A DNA stretch of 64,000 nt, taken from NCBI GenBank assembly GCA_025617375.2, contig JAMYGW020000001.1:2480001-2544000 (forward strand), written 5' to 3'. Made by a program: the position numbers and the translations under genes. The stretch comes from Acarospora socialis (Eukaryota > Ascomycota > Lecanoromycetes > Acarosporales > Acarosporaceae). How positions within the stretch are numbered: the stretch's first letter is position 1; each line of letters opens with the position of its first letter. Below, one piece after another: positions 11,081 to 21,437 of the stretch. The notes beneath the pieces were generated by a model. It had not been told where the DNA came from. It made no database searches and saw only the letters and a list, made by a program, of their open reading frames with translations.

Positions 11081-12692
11081 CTCTGTTATACAGCCGAACA
11101 GGCTGGGCGTGAGGAATGGGAGCATGGTTGTTTATCTGGTGTAGTTTGTCTGTGGGAATGGATTGATTTGGGTTGGGTTTGGTTTGATTTTCGATGGAGA
11201 AACCTCGAGATATTCAGCCATGTAGAAAGTGTATCTAATCAAATTGATCGATGATTGAACCATCATGAACCCCCTAGCTTGGATCAAACCGACTGCTCTT
11301 GACAATAGCTACGGGAAAAGGCAGAAATGAAGCAGAGAGAACGGGAGGAGATTGTATATCCATATTCACAAACTCCGAGTTCCCGATCGGCAGGAGAAAG
11401 AAAGCTTCCCATTTCCCCCGACCTCCCGCCCACCTTTCTACAAGTACCTCACACCTCCGCCTTGTCTCACAACCTGCAGGTACTTCGTACACTCCGACAA
11501 GCAATTCACACAACACAAACATCGTAAATCAGAAAACACGAGAGCAAAGCAAAGCAGCAGCACTGAGGACGGGAACTATGAAACTCCAGGTGGAAATAAT
11601 TCCCGAAACTTCAGCAAACAGACGCCGATTCGTACAGTACAGTACGGGCAGCGGAGAAAATACGAACAGTGCACGTTTTTCGCTATTGCGCGGTGGTGGC
11701 GGTGCTGGAGGCGGGAGAAGGAGGGGTGGGAAAGAGGGAGGCTCTGCTGGTAGGTGTGGCTCGTGGGTTGCGGCAGTGTTTGGCTCGTTGTTTGTCGCAC
11801 CATAACGGGTTTAGAGTCTTTGTGCTGCAGAGTTCAGGGACGATTATATATGATCGGGTTGCAGGTCGAAAGCGACGTAGGAACCTACCTTAGTATTCCC
11901 CGGTTTTGGGGGACCGGATGGATTCAAGTCAAATCTGAACGGAAAACTTCAGATATGTATACGCATCTAACCCTAAACACCCAACCTAATCAGCTACGCG
12001 ATATGAATCCTGCAAACTCGCCGTGGTCTTTTCAATTTCATCTAGCAGGTAGACCATTGACTAATTACCGGTCATATCACCAAGTCACAACATGCAAGGT
12101 CAAAAGTGACGCCCGCATCCCACCCAGGCACATACATGACAGCTACCTACGAGTACCCGTCGCATTGCCCACCAGGTCTCCCGTCTATCCTGAACCTCGA
12201 CCATAAATCAGCACGCTGCACAGCCCCAGCGGACAGCCCAATATGTTTCCACCATGCCATACGCTCCTCGTTTCAGATGTCCTCTCCTTCACACACACAT
12301 AGATATAACCAGTCGGTCCGAGTCCCAATCCGCAGGATGCGACTTCACTGGCGCGAAAAGATAGAGGGTTGAGGTTCTGCACCGAAATGGGTTGTGGGTA
12401 TATACTTGCTCTCGCCCTTCCCTTTCAGTTCCTTTTTCCTCGTCTAACGCGTTCATATATCGGATTCAAGAAAAACCCGTTCTCTGTCTGATTGTTGATC
12501 TTCTGGGTCCGGGGCCTACGAATACACTGCTTCGATCGTCGTTCTCCACACGTGTGAGGGGAAAGCGTGCTCCTGATCCCTCTGTCTCCTCAACCTTTCC
12601 GTTCTTTCCTCCCTTCCTTCCTTTCTTGGGGAGTAAAAGACCACCGATACCCTACGCTCGCAACCGGAAGCCGAAAACGCAGATCAGAAGCC
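11081..12692. other. Gene-free stretch, 1.6 kb, upstream of the secreted protein
   Basis: Short open frames between 11299 and 11893 overlap each other in several frames on both strands, and none shows a conserved motif. A GT-rich stretch follows the Sec5 stop (about 11160-11190). The promoter side of the next gene has a pyrimidine-rich tract. No gene is supported. Confidence 0.5.
12571..12627 (+). promoter_or_regulatory. CT-rich tract upstream of the secreted protein gene
   Basis: A pyrimidine-dominated run (CCTTCCTTCCTTTC type) 65-120 bp before the ATG at 12693. Such tracts often sit just upstream of transcription starts in filamentous fungi. Its role here is inferred from position only. 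Confidence 0.4.
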
Positions 12693-13088
12693 ATGCTCTC
12701 CAGCCTCGCCATCCGCATCCCCCTCGCCTTCCTCCTCCTCTTCACCGCCACAACGACCGCAATACCAAAAATACACACCGGAGCAGACCCATACGCACCG
12801 GGCGCGACTTGCCCACAGCAATGTTCCACCCCCCACAAGGCACACAACGTCTGCGACGCCGGCACAAGCACCTGCACGGCCTTCGGCACCCGGCATTTCT
12901 GTGAGTGCAAGACGGGGTATAAGGCGGCGGAGGCGTGGCGATTTGTGCCGTACCTACCGGGTCCGCAGTATCAGCGAGTCTTTGTCGAGCCGGGGGTTAA
13001 GTGCAATGTGGAGTGTTCGGGGAAGGGGGTTCGTGCTTGGAATGGGTGCGGGGAGGTGGTAGGACGGTCGCCTTGTTCAGGACCGTGA
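12693..13088 (+). CDS. Small secreted cysteine-rich protein (hypothetical)
   Basis: Single-exon protein of 131 residues. It starts with a classical signal peptide: a short basic n-region (IRIP), a leucine-rich core (LAFLLLFTATTT), and a likely cut near residue 21-22. The mature part has ten cysteines. They include a CPQQC pair and a FCECKTGYKA segment that resembles the end of an EGF-like module, and the last is four residues from the C-terminus. No transmembrane or anchor signal follows. An in-frame upstream ATG at 12567 would add 42 residues ahead of the signal peptide, so 12693 is preferred. Size, cysteine content and secretion signal fit the broad class of fungal small secreted proteins, which includes effectors and wall proteins, but no family is recognised and no function is claimed. 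Confidence 0.7.
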   Translation: MLSSLAIRIPLAFLLLFTATTTAIPKIHTGADPYAPGATCPQQCSTPHKAHNVCDAGTSTCTAFGTRHFCECKTGYKAAEAWRFVPYLPGPQYQRVFVEPGVKCNVECSGKGVRAWNGCGEVVGRSPCSGP

Positions 13089-13380
13089 GCTGAGGTTTGC
13101 AGGGAGAAGTGTTTGGGGCGGGGTATGTGAGGGATGTGTAGCGGGAGGGAAGGGGGGTAAAGAGGGAAGGGTATGGAGAGAAGGGAGAAACAGTTTCGGT
13201 CAACCATATATTGATAAGGTGAAGATAGACAAGCAAGATGAAGCGTTAAGGAACTAAATTGGGACATAGCTAGACAATCCCAGATATAAGGAAGTCAGCT
13301 TCTTCAAACTTGCGGCCTCGTCATGTTTGTGACATCAAGGTCCCTTCATCATTGGATACCACTCAAGGAGAATGATAAAT

Positions 13381-15064
13381 TCATGGATCCACTTCTTCAG
13401 GATGCCATTTCGACCAAAGCAATTCCGCAACATTGCGGCCCATGTACGCGCTCAGTTCCAGCGAGCTACCCAATACTGACTCGAGTCCGGAGGTATGGTA
13501 CAGGTTGGGTGCGAGCTCGACAAGAACATCGTGGATGTCAAGAGCTTCTTGTGCGATAGGCCCCAATAGTGGATACGCATGTGGCCAGACTTCACGGTGG
13601 ATCCAGCGAATAGGCCCATACTTTGGACTAGTATTGGGGTCTTCTGGGTCATAGGGAGGGGTCGGACGGTAGGGGAAGGGGTCGACGGATAAGTCTAAAA
13701 GTTGCGTGATTGCTTTGTTTTTGATACGCTCCGAGGACACGAGTGTGTATATGAACTCACTGTAGACGACGCAACCTTCCCGATTCTGGGTTTTGCGTGC
13801 TATGGCCAGCGGCCACGGGTGTCGCGTCTCTATCGATCAAGAAAACTGGTATTTGTTCGACCGTACGATCAAGCTCGCTGACGCACAGAAACGGCTCAAA
13901 GTCAAAGTCAAAGTCACTAGTATTTCAAGTCACGACAACGGCACTTTCTCGCTCTCATGGGCAACCGCTTCCTCGGCCATCTCGGACGGAAAAGGTCAAG
14001 CGCAATCCGAACTCTGTGACAGTGTTGTCATTGCGGCGCCGTTCCATTAAGCAGGCATCACCGTCTCTCCCCCTTCTACGAGTCGCCACCCCCTACCAGC
14101 TATCTGACCCAGCACGTCACCGTCTTCACGTCGCCACATCCTTTGTCTGCGAGCAATCTCGGCCTGCCGCCGAACAGTGATATCAGCAGCAAAGCTGTGT
14201 ACAGTATCAAGGTCTTGCGCGTAGATGGCCCGCGTGGCTGCTTGAATATTATCCCTAATGAAAGGCTGTGAAACACTATGGTGCTGCAGATATGGCTCTG
14301 CCAACGCAGTGGACGAATTATTCAAAGAATCCCGGTGAGCAAACTCCCCAACCAACTTGTAGGTATGAGAAGGGTGTCCGAAGTCGGTTCGCAATCTATC
14401 CATTGTCTGGTCGACGAGTCTTTGAGTGGACTGAGGCGCCGAGCCATACTTCCATGCCATTTTCGCAAAGTTCCACCAGCCTGGCTTGCCCCCGGTCTGT
14501 GGATATCGAAATACCGAACCATCCCACACGCCGAGAGCCTCGCTCAGCGCTGCCTCGATGTACGTTGGTTGCAGGCCGGCATCTATCATGAGAGTGTTAA
14601 GGATGCCGTCATCCTCGGAGAAGTCACTTGCACCGACTTCGACCTTGTTGAACCGATCGCCATCACCGGTTACTGTTTGGGCACGACCACCAGTCTGGGC
14701 CGAACGTTCGAACAATGAGTTCAGCTGGAATGCTGGACTCGGTCTGCTCATGTAAGAAATAAGCAACAGATGCGCCTGCAGCTCCAGCTCCTGCATAGTA
14801 TGTGAGCCCTTTCTGTACAAATGGAACGGTGTGGAAATGACCGGAGACGAGTAAGGTAATGGAAAGAGAAGTTGAGAGTGTTCCCTTACCAACTATGGCA
14901 ATCCTCTGTGGCCGGGGCGCACATTGAGGTACCCAAGTGTGTTCTGACTGGTAATGGCTTTGGCCATAAGTGATGCTATAGCGACCAGGAGCACGCCGAG
15001 ATACATGACATGTAGAGCGATAGGAAGCCAAGAACGCTGTGATGGTTAGAAAATCCAAAGTCAA
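13381..15064 (-). pseudogene. Prenylcysteine oxidase-like gene, broken by an internal inversion and frameshifts
   Basis: The family is a FAD enzyme that cleaves the thioether of prenylated cysteine. On the minus strand, 15064..14890 plus 14790 onward encode the FAD-binding start (IAIVG then AGAAGASVAYFL, joined across a 99-bp intron). The frame then shifts near 14713, between PAELIV and FERSAQTGGRAQTV. It continues to AIYAQDLDTV near 14200. The next part of the family alignment (WYLFDRTIKL, then SVVIAAPFH, then SYLTQHVTVFTSPHPLSASN) lies on the plus strand at about 13765-14205. Within it are a stop directly after the APFH motif (14048-14050) and a frameshift about 30 bp later. The C-terminal part (VVYSEFIYTLVSSERI to NLYHTSGLESV) returns to the minus strand at 13766..13381. 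The gene cannot make a full protein. An assembly error is the main alternative. Confidence 0.75.
13759..14205 (+). other. Inverted internal segment of the prenylcysteine oxidase pseudogene
   Basis: A 447-bp block whose coding sense is opposite to the DNA on both sides. Its edges carry an imperfect 9-bp inverted repeat, ACTGTAGAC at 13759-13767 and GTGTACAGT at 14197-14205 (8 of 9 complementary). Reading across the junctions in the flipped orientation continues the expected protein on both sides. Confidence 0.7.
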
Positions 15065-15119
15065 TTACCTCTATGTTCAGACATACCTGTTTCAAGTAAA
15101 AGGAGGGTAATAAGCCGAA

Positions 15120-16114
15120 CTATACATCCTGGACAGGGGCCAGACGGCTGAATAACTCAAACTCCATCCTCTCTCCAGCCCTCTGCCCGCTAAGTATATC
15201 ACCGACCATATCCGAACCAGGAGGGAAGTCATGTTCAAATACCGGCTCCCCAGCACCCTTCATGTTGGTCAGAACTGCTTGTCGGAAATGCCATTGTAAT
15301 AGTTCATCAACCGGTCGGTCAGGATGATCAAGAAATTCTTGTCGAAGATAGTTGCCAGCCACTTGAAATACATCTCGATCGAAAAATACAATCTTATAGT
15401 GATCCTAAAACACTTATTAGTCATTAGAGTCTAATTGGAAGAACAATGAAAGCGCTATATATGTACACTAGGGTTGATTGCGACGAGATAATCATCAAAT
15501 AGCTGATGAATCCCAGCATCCAGTAGCAGCCCGTTTTGCACGGAATTTATAGTTCCTCCTTTGGCCGGGGTTTTTGTGATTGAGTGCCTCAGGTTGCCAG
15601 CATCCCACTGCTCTTGATAGGCTACAGGATAGATGTGGGCGGCTTCTAGGGGTCTCCAATTGCCACGAGCAGGATTGGTGGGTTCTCTCCCTGTTATAAC
15701 ACAATGCTGATCTCTGGAACGAACAGCTTCACGAAAGAGAGGATGACGACTTCCGGATGAGTTGGAGATTGTTCGAAACAGTGGTGCCTCATCTCTGACC
15801 TGAATCTGGGCTGTGTATAGCTTAGCTACTGAACCATATAAGCAATATTGATGAAGCTTACCTGCAGACACAATGTAGTAATCACCTGGCAGAAGAGAAG
15901 CATCATCTTTTGGGACTTCTGCGGCTCCGGTATCGCGGCTGTTGTGTTGAAGAATGTAGGTGCCGTGAACTAAGATGAAGATGTCCATCATATCGTAGAA
16001 GTTCTTATTTGTAACACCCTTCGTCAGAATCAGGCCCCCGAGCTCCTTCTCATCTGGTTTTTGCGCATCGTAAATGTGTACATTTCGGTCTGCTGAACGA
16101 TTGGGAGTCGGCAT
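15120..16114 (-). CDS. HNH-endonuclease-domain protein (HNH_2 type), fungal
   Basis: Exons 16114..15862, 15810..15467 and 15404..15120 on the minus strand give 293 residues. The central domain (about residues 110-200) has RDQHCVITGR, WRPLEAAHIYPVAY, and SVQNGLLLDAGIHQLFDDY. This is the Cys/His-His-Asn/His pattern of the HNH_2 family found in many ascomycete proteins of unknown role. The C-terminal part, DELLQWHFRQAVLTNMKGAG then FEHDFPPGSDM, is also typical of these fungal proteins. The first intron is 51 bp and leaves the frame open if retained; it is called because it has GTAAG..CAG ends and its removal gives the usual spacing. The second intron is needed to reach the C-terminus. Whether the protein cuts DNA is unknown. 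It lies 56 bp from the prenylcysteine oxidase pseudogene. Confidence 0.82.
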
Positions 16115-16879
16115 AGTGTTGGATGCGTATCAAGAGACTGATAGGTTCAGGCGAATGAAATGGTCAAGGAAGATTGAATGAGGTGCAGAACTTCCTTGCA
16201 AATTATTATTGCTTGATGAGGGAAAGGATAGCTGAAGGGACGAACCAAGTCGATCTACACTTCGTACCAGCAATAACCTTTTCCACGAACTCCTTCACCT
16301 CCGAAAGGAAGACGCCAAAGTGTATGATAAGTGTACAGTCCTAACACCGCTGTCTCACACGTGGTTCTCGCAGCTAACTCCGTGTTTCAGGCAAAGATCA
16401 AAGATCACGTATAAGTTCCAAGTGTAGTTGTACGAAGTTACAAACCGAGCCGCTTAACTGGCGAATATCTAGAATCTACCCACAAATTTGAATTTACTTC
16501 TAGAATCTACCCAGATCTAAAAGTACTTTCCGTAGTCTTCCACACCCATCTACCCCTCCCTATTTGCACCTGCACGCAAAGATTCAAGGATCAAGCTTCA
16601 CAATCGTAGCATTAGCTAATACTAGCAGGGGCCGCGTACTTTCGGACTTCAATTCATGAAAAGAAAGTTCAATCCCGCTGCAAACGCCCCGTGACAAGCA
16701 AATTGGTATATCTTCTTTTCAACCGCGCCGTGACTTGAAAAAAGGAAAGAAAAGGAAAGGAAATATGAGAATAGTAAAGGAGAACGCCACATAGCTAGAG
16801 TAGAATCGAACTTGCTCGCTTTTTTAGCAGAGGGGTATTCTTGCCATAACAAGCCTTCATTGCAAGTTGAAAAACCAAA
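16115..16879. other. Gene-free stretch between the HNH gene and the KH-protein gene
   Basis: It holds the upstream region of the HNH gene and the 3' flank of the KH gene. The 15-mer TCTAGAATCTACCCA occurs twice in direct orientation, at 16468-16482 and 16499-16513. Nothing coding is seen. Confidence 0.5.
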
Positions 16880-19800
16880 TCATCGTGGAGGCCCAATAGG
16901 GGCAGGGTATCCAGAAGTTGAATGAGAAGTACTGGGACGCCCACTGTCGAAAGAAGCACGGGGATCATGCTTGGGCGTGGTGTCGCCGGGATTGGTGCCA
17001 AAGGGGAACTTGTTCTCGAATCTTGTGGGCCAGCCGTTGTGCATTTCATCTTCGGGAAGATTGACGCCGCTGTCGTTCCACGGGTTGCGGTAGCCGCTAT
17101 CTCGAGATTCCATAGACACGAGGGAAGCTTTGGAGGCGTTGCTGGACGCATGTTTGAAGAAGGAGCCTGGAGAGCCAGATTGATTCTTACGGCGGTCCAA
17201 GAACGAGGAAATAGAAGAAATGCTGCCAGGTTTGCGAATCTTGCCGAACAGCGAGCCTCGATCGCTAGCGTCATCGCCAAATGTCGATCTCGTAGGGGAA
17301 TCAGTAGCGAGAGGAGGTGGAGCATGTTGGAGGAGCTTCGAATCGAAAAAGGGAAGGGATTCTTCGAAAGAGTCGGATTTCGGACGGGGTATTGAGCCCT
17401 TGACCGTTGTAGCATCCAGGCCGTGAGCCACTAGACGCGAAATGAGGAAGTCGATGGCGTCTTTGAGACCACCAGCGTTATTGCGTGTGTAGGTGAGAAG
17501 GAGAGATTCCGTTTCTTGATTGGAACAGTCATTGCCATTTTGTTGGTAATTATCTAGACCCTGCGTGTCCTTATTTGCATGTAGGTCGACTTCATACTGG
17601 GCACGAAGTTTCCCGCGGACATCGTTGTTGAACTCTTCGGACTTGAGAAAGTCCCGAAGTTCAGCAGAGCTTGCGAGCAGGATCTCATGGCTTTCTGGAA
17701 CCATACCCTGTATGGAGGTTAACAAACTTGTGCTTCCGCAAATGTGGAGCGAAACCTACCAAAAACTGATCAACCGCCTGAGGTACCTGATATTCGGGTC
17801 CGGAGATCGTGACAACATCGCTCGCCATCTCGGTGCTTGGGAAGTCAATCTTGCAATTCCATTTCTTCTCAAGCTCCTCGATTTCGCTCATACGAGCGAT
17901 GAGCTCTCGATGATACAACCGGTTGATGACAACAGTCTCAGACACGAACTCGGCATCCTTTGGAACAATCAGTTTGGAGATCTGCAAGGATATGTGAAGG
18001 CTCAAAAACGTCCAAACAAACATGAGTCTACATACCACTTTTTCAACCATGTCCATGATTTCTTGCTTGACGAGATCTAGACTCTGAGCGTTGCGTGCAG
18101 GTGTCCGACAGATCACATTATCGACCTTGATGTCATCGTCCTCTTTACCAATACCACCACGATCCATAGCGTTGGAAAACTTCACAAAGACGGAATACTT
18201 CTTCATGATACGCTGGATATGCTGCCCTCCGATGCCAATGATACGTTTGTGGTACTGATCCGGAACGTGAAACGAAATGGATGCCGGCATTTCTTGCTCG
18301 ACAAGATCAAGTCCATTCTTCGTTGCTTCATACTGGGCGCCACAGACGTCGATATAGAAATTGTATTCGTTGAAGCCGTCGAAGATGATCTGTACGTTGC
18401 CTGCAACATGAACTTTAGCTATGCCTGAGAGGAAGGAGACTGAAACAACTCACTCTGGCCCATGATCTTGTTGATTTTGCCATTTTTCTTGCCACTGACA
18501 AACTCCTTGTGCTCGTTGGCCAATTCGATTTTGACACGCATTTGGTATTGTGCTCGTTTCACAAAAGGGATCTGATAAATGACCATCATAGCTGCCTTTA
18601 CTGCATCGTCCGAGCCGTTGATATTGAACGTGAGCTTGTCGAAACTAACATCTGCGCCAGAGTTCGTACAAATGTCAGAGAGCATGGTACGGATGTCTGA
18701 GGGCGAGGGAGCTCGCATCGCGTTTGCCTGCGCAGGATCCGGAAGCATGATCCACCATGAGGCACTGTAAAATTGACCAGCCTGCCTAAAATTAGCAGAT
18801 TCGCGGAACAGCACCCCGTGATTAAACACATACCAGCGCCATGATCTCCCGCACAGTTCGCTCCACGTGGAGAATTTCGGTGCCTTGTACTCGTACCAAA
18901 CCGCGTTGACTGCCCAACTGAGGAAACAACACATAGGACCCGTTCGTTTCCATCACTTTCCGGACCTTATCTAGACGATCGAGAAGTATGCTGTCGATTT
19001 TGGGAGAGGACACCATGACGTCTTTTGCATAGCACTTTGTGTTCATAATCAGGTCGCGCAGCTTCTGCTTTGCTTGGACGATTTGTTCGTGGCTTTGCCC
19101 CGTAATGAACACCTCGTCGTCGTTTCGTCGATGTGCGCCGGGTGGAAGGTAGCCGTACACTCGAGGGAACGGTGGAGGGAAGTATATTGCAGTGTTGGTG
19201 GCGGACTCGATCAGTCTGATACTCTTTCGAGTCCGACCACAGACGAGGAAGTGCAACGAGAGCTCGAGCTTCATCGCGTCGACGATCCGTTTCAGCTACA
19301 ACCACAGTCAGCCGATCCAATACCTTCGACAGTTTTCAAGTAACGTACGATCTGGTCGATCATGATGAGGATCCTGGTCTTGGCATGCTCCGAGCTTTCC
19401 GTATCGCCGTATATGGCTATCCGTAATCTCTGATTCAGACCACTCTCTCCGCAACCATTGAAGCTTGCACCAACGGCGTCCGGGTCGGTGATCTTCGGGG
19501 TGAGTAGGAACACATCGGTGCCCGTAAACTGCGCTACCAAGTCGAGGTGCTCAAGAACAGCTTTACGAACTCCTTCGGAAGTGGGGTCGATCACGAGGTT
19601 GGCGTCGATGTCCACATATGCGCATTTCTATCAGACCATCAGCCTGGCTATCGCCGCAAGATTACACAAATGCGTACCAGCGCGATCGGAGTCTCGTTCA
19701 AGATCTTGGCCCGCATCTTGTGCACTGTATCTGCATCCCCGGATATGCAGACATTCGTCACCAGACCCTTCAGTGGTCGACGTTGCAAGGCCGGGATGGG

Positions 19801-20352
19801 TTTCGGCTCCGAGGACGTCACGGCGGCTTCCAGGCGGCCACCACTCTCGTCGCCGATCGTCCTACACAGCCTCCGTAAAACTTCCACATTGTTCGCATGC
19901 ACCGGCAACTTGTGAGTCGGCGTATCCTCGTCGGTGCCCTCCGCATGAGTCCATCGTTCAAAGGCGCCGGGACTCGAATGAAGCACCTCTTCGGCGTCTG
20001 GTCCCGGGAGATTTGAGGCGAACGGAACATTGAACGAAAGGTTGACGACGGTGTCGGCGGGGGTCAAGGGCGAGATAGGGGTCGAAGCGACCGGTCGTTT
20101 GACGGGCGACGAGATGGAGAAATCTAGATTCGATCTTGACATGCCAAAGGCGGCCGGTGTCATCTTCTCCCACCCATGGCGGGCCTGGCCGGTGAAGTTG
20201 GTGATCTTATGCATACCTGTGGTCGGCTTCGGAGCATAGATGTGATGAGTAGGGATGGGGGTGTTGTTGGCCTGCTCGAGCAACTGTTGGGGTCTACAGC
20301 TTCGGCACGAGTAAGAAGAATATGAATATACTCTAAAAGGTGCAACGTCCAC
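16880..20352 (-). CDS. Multi-KH-domain RNA-binding protein
   Basis: Seven exons on the minus strand (20352..19678, 19627..19349, 19295..18834, 18781..18454, 18400..18036, 17981..17760, 17707..16880) give 1052 residues, all junctions GT..AG and in frame. A clear KH signature, HKRIIGIGGQHIQRIMKKY with its GxxG loop, lies near residue 635. KH-like repeats are also suggested by FLVCGRTRKSIRLIESATN and by EFVSGKKNGKINKIMGQ. The last 270 residues are Ser/Pro-rich and probably disordered. The architecture resembles the fungal KH proteins related to yeast YLL032C and animal Bicaudal-C, which bind RNA in the cytoplasm; the orthology is a recollection, not a search. The N-terminus is uncertain. The ATG at 20352 keeps the frame open to the conserved QQLLEQANNTP, but an intron ending just before that motif is possible. 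Confidence 0.82.
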
Positions 20353-21437
20353 TTCCCAGAAGCCGTATTGTGTGCGTTGTAGGTAACTTATCGAGTTCCA
20401 CTAAGGTTAACTGATGTTCTGGGCGCTGAGGTCTTTTACTTTTGGGGATGAGTGGTGATTGGGAAGCGAAGCGGCAGCTAAAATTACTAGATGTACTGTA
20501 TTATATCTTACCTAACAATACAGGCCGACAGATCAAGTGCGTAATCGCCGAATAACCTGATATTGACCTCTACTAAGACAAGTTTACGTTTGTTCTTAGG
20601 TATCAGACACAAATGCCGATAAGGCAATCCGCTAAGGCTGAAGCTGTCTTCGCATCAAGTACCTAGGTATATATATGAGGGATGACAGTAGGTAGGTAAA
20701 CGGTTCGATAAGTGTGGGAAGTATAAGATTAAGGAATAAAGAGATTCATAATCCAGGTTGATAGGAAACCCGAGGCCTATCAGTGGGACGGAGCAACGAA
20801 CGGGGATAGGGTATGATGCAACTGTGGTCTCGAGCCGCGGACACGGCTGACTAAGGTAAGGTATACCTAAGGTAGGTACAGTACTCCGTACCTTAGCATC
20901 TTTGCGCAGGGCTCAAGCAAGTTGGCATCCGATGAGTGTGTTGTGAATAGGGAGATAATCTCAAATGTGAAGCGGATGGCTTAATCGGTCGAATTAAGAT
21001 GAAGTCGTTATATTGATTGTTATGCAGGGCTGACTCTGTCCGTGTTTGATACTCGTACAAGTATAAGTATAGTGCTTATCGGAGCTGCGCTGAAGCGACA
21101 ACTCCCTGATACCTTACCTGATACCTGATACCCTGGTGCGGAGATCTCTTCAGGAAGGTGATACAATCAGGTCGAAGCCAATGCATGTGATCCAACTCAG
21201 TATGAATACATAGTATATGTACATTACCATTCCCACCGAGGAGGACCCAACACGTAATCTTACATTACATGCCTGAAATGGAGATGATATCTATTAGGGT
21301 ACAATTTCCAGAAACTGCTGCTTCTCAAAAACTTCGGTCACCCCCAATGCACGTGGTAAATATCAGAACACCAACATGCCCAGAAGCCTATCGAGGCCAG
21401 AACACATGAATATAGGAGCAAGATGCACATAGTAACC
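20353..21437. other. Gene-free stretch, 1.1 kb, with dispersed palindromic motifs
   Basis: This lies between the 5' end of the KH gene and the 3' end of the next minus-strand gene. It contains several copies of TACCT(A)AGGTA-like sequence (around 20680-20700 and 20853-20896) and GTACTCCGTAC at 20881-20891. A repeated CTGATACC is seen near 21107-21131. No gene is supported. Confidence 0.55.

Noticed and set aside
11299-11893. Cluster of overlapping plus-strand frames in the Sec5-secreted protein interval
   Set aside because: Several frames overlap with low-complexity Arg/Gly or Ser/Thr content; none shows conservation-like features.
13793-14050. Plus-strand open frame as an independent small gene
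   Set aside because: Its motifs (NWYLFDR, SVVIAAPFH) belong to the middle of the surrounding prenylcysteine oxidase, so it is the inverted part of that gene.
15120-16114. HNH protein as a homing endonuclease or anti-phage-like defence system
   Set aside because: The domain matches the large fungal HNH_2 family of ordinary nuclear genes; it is not intron-encoded and has no partner genes.
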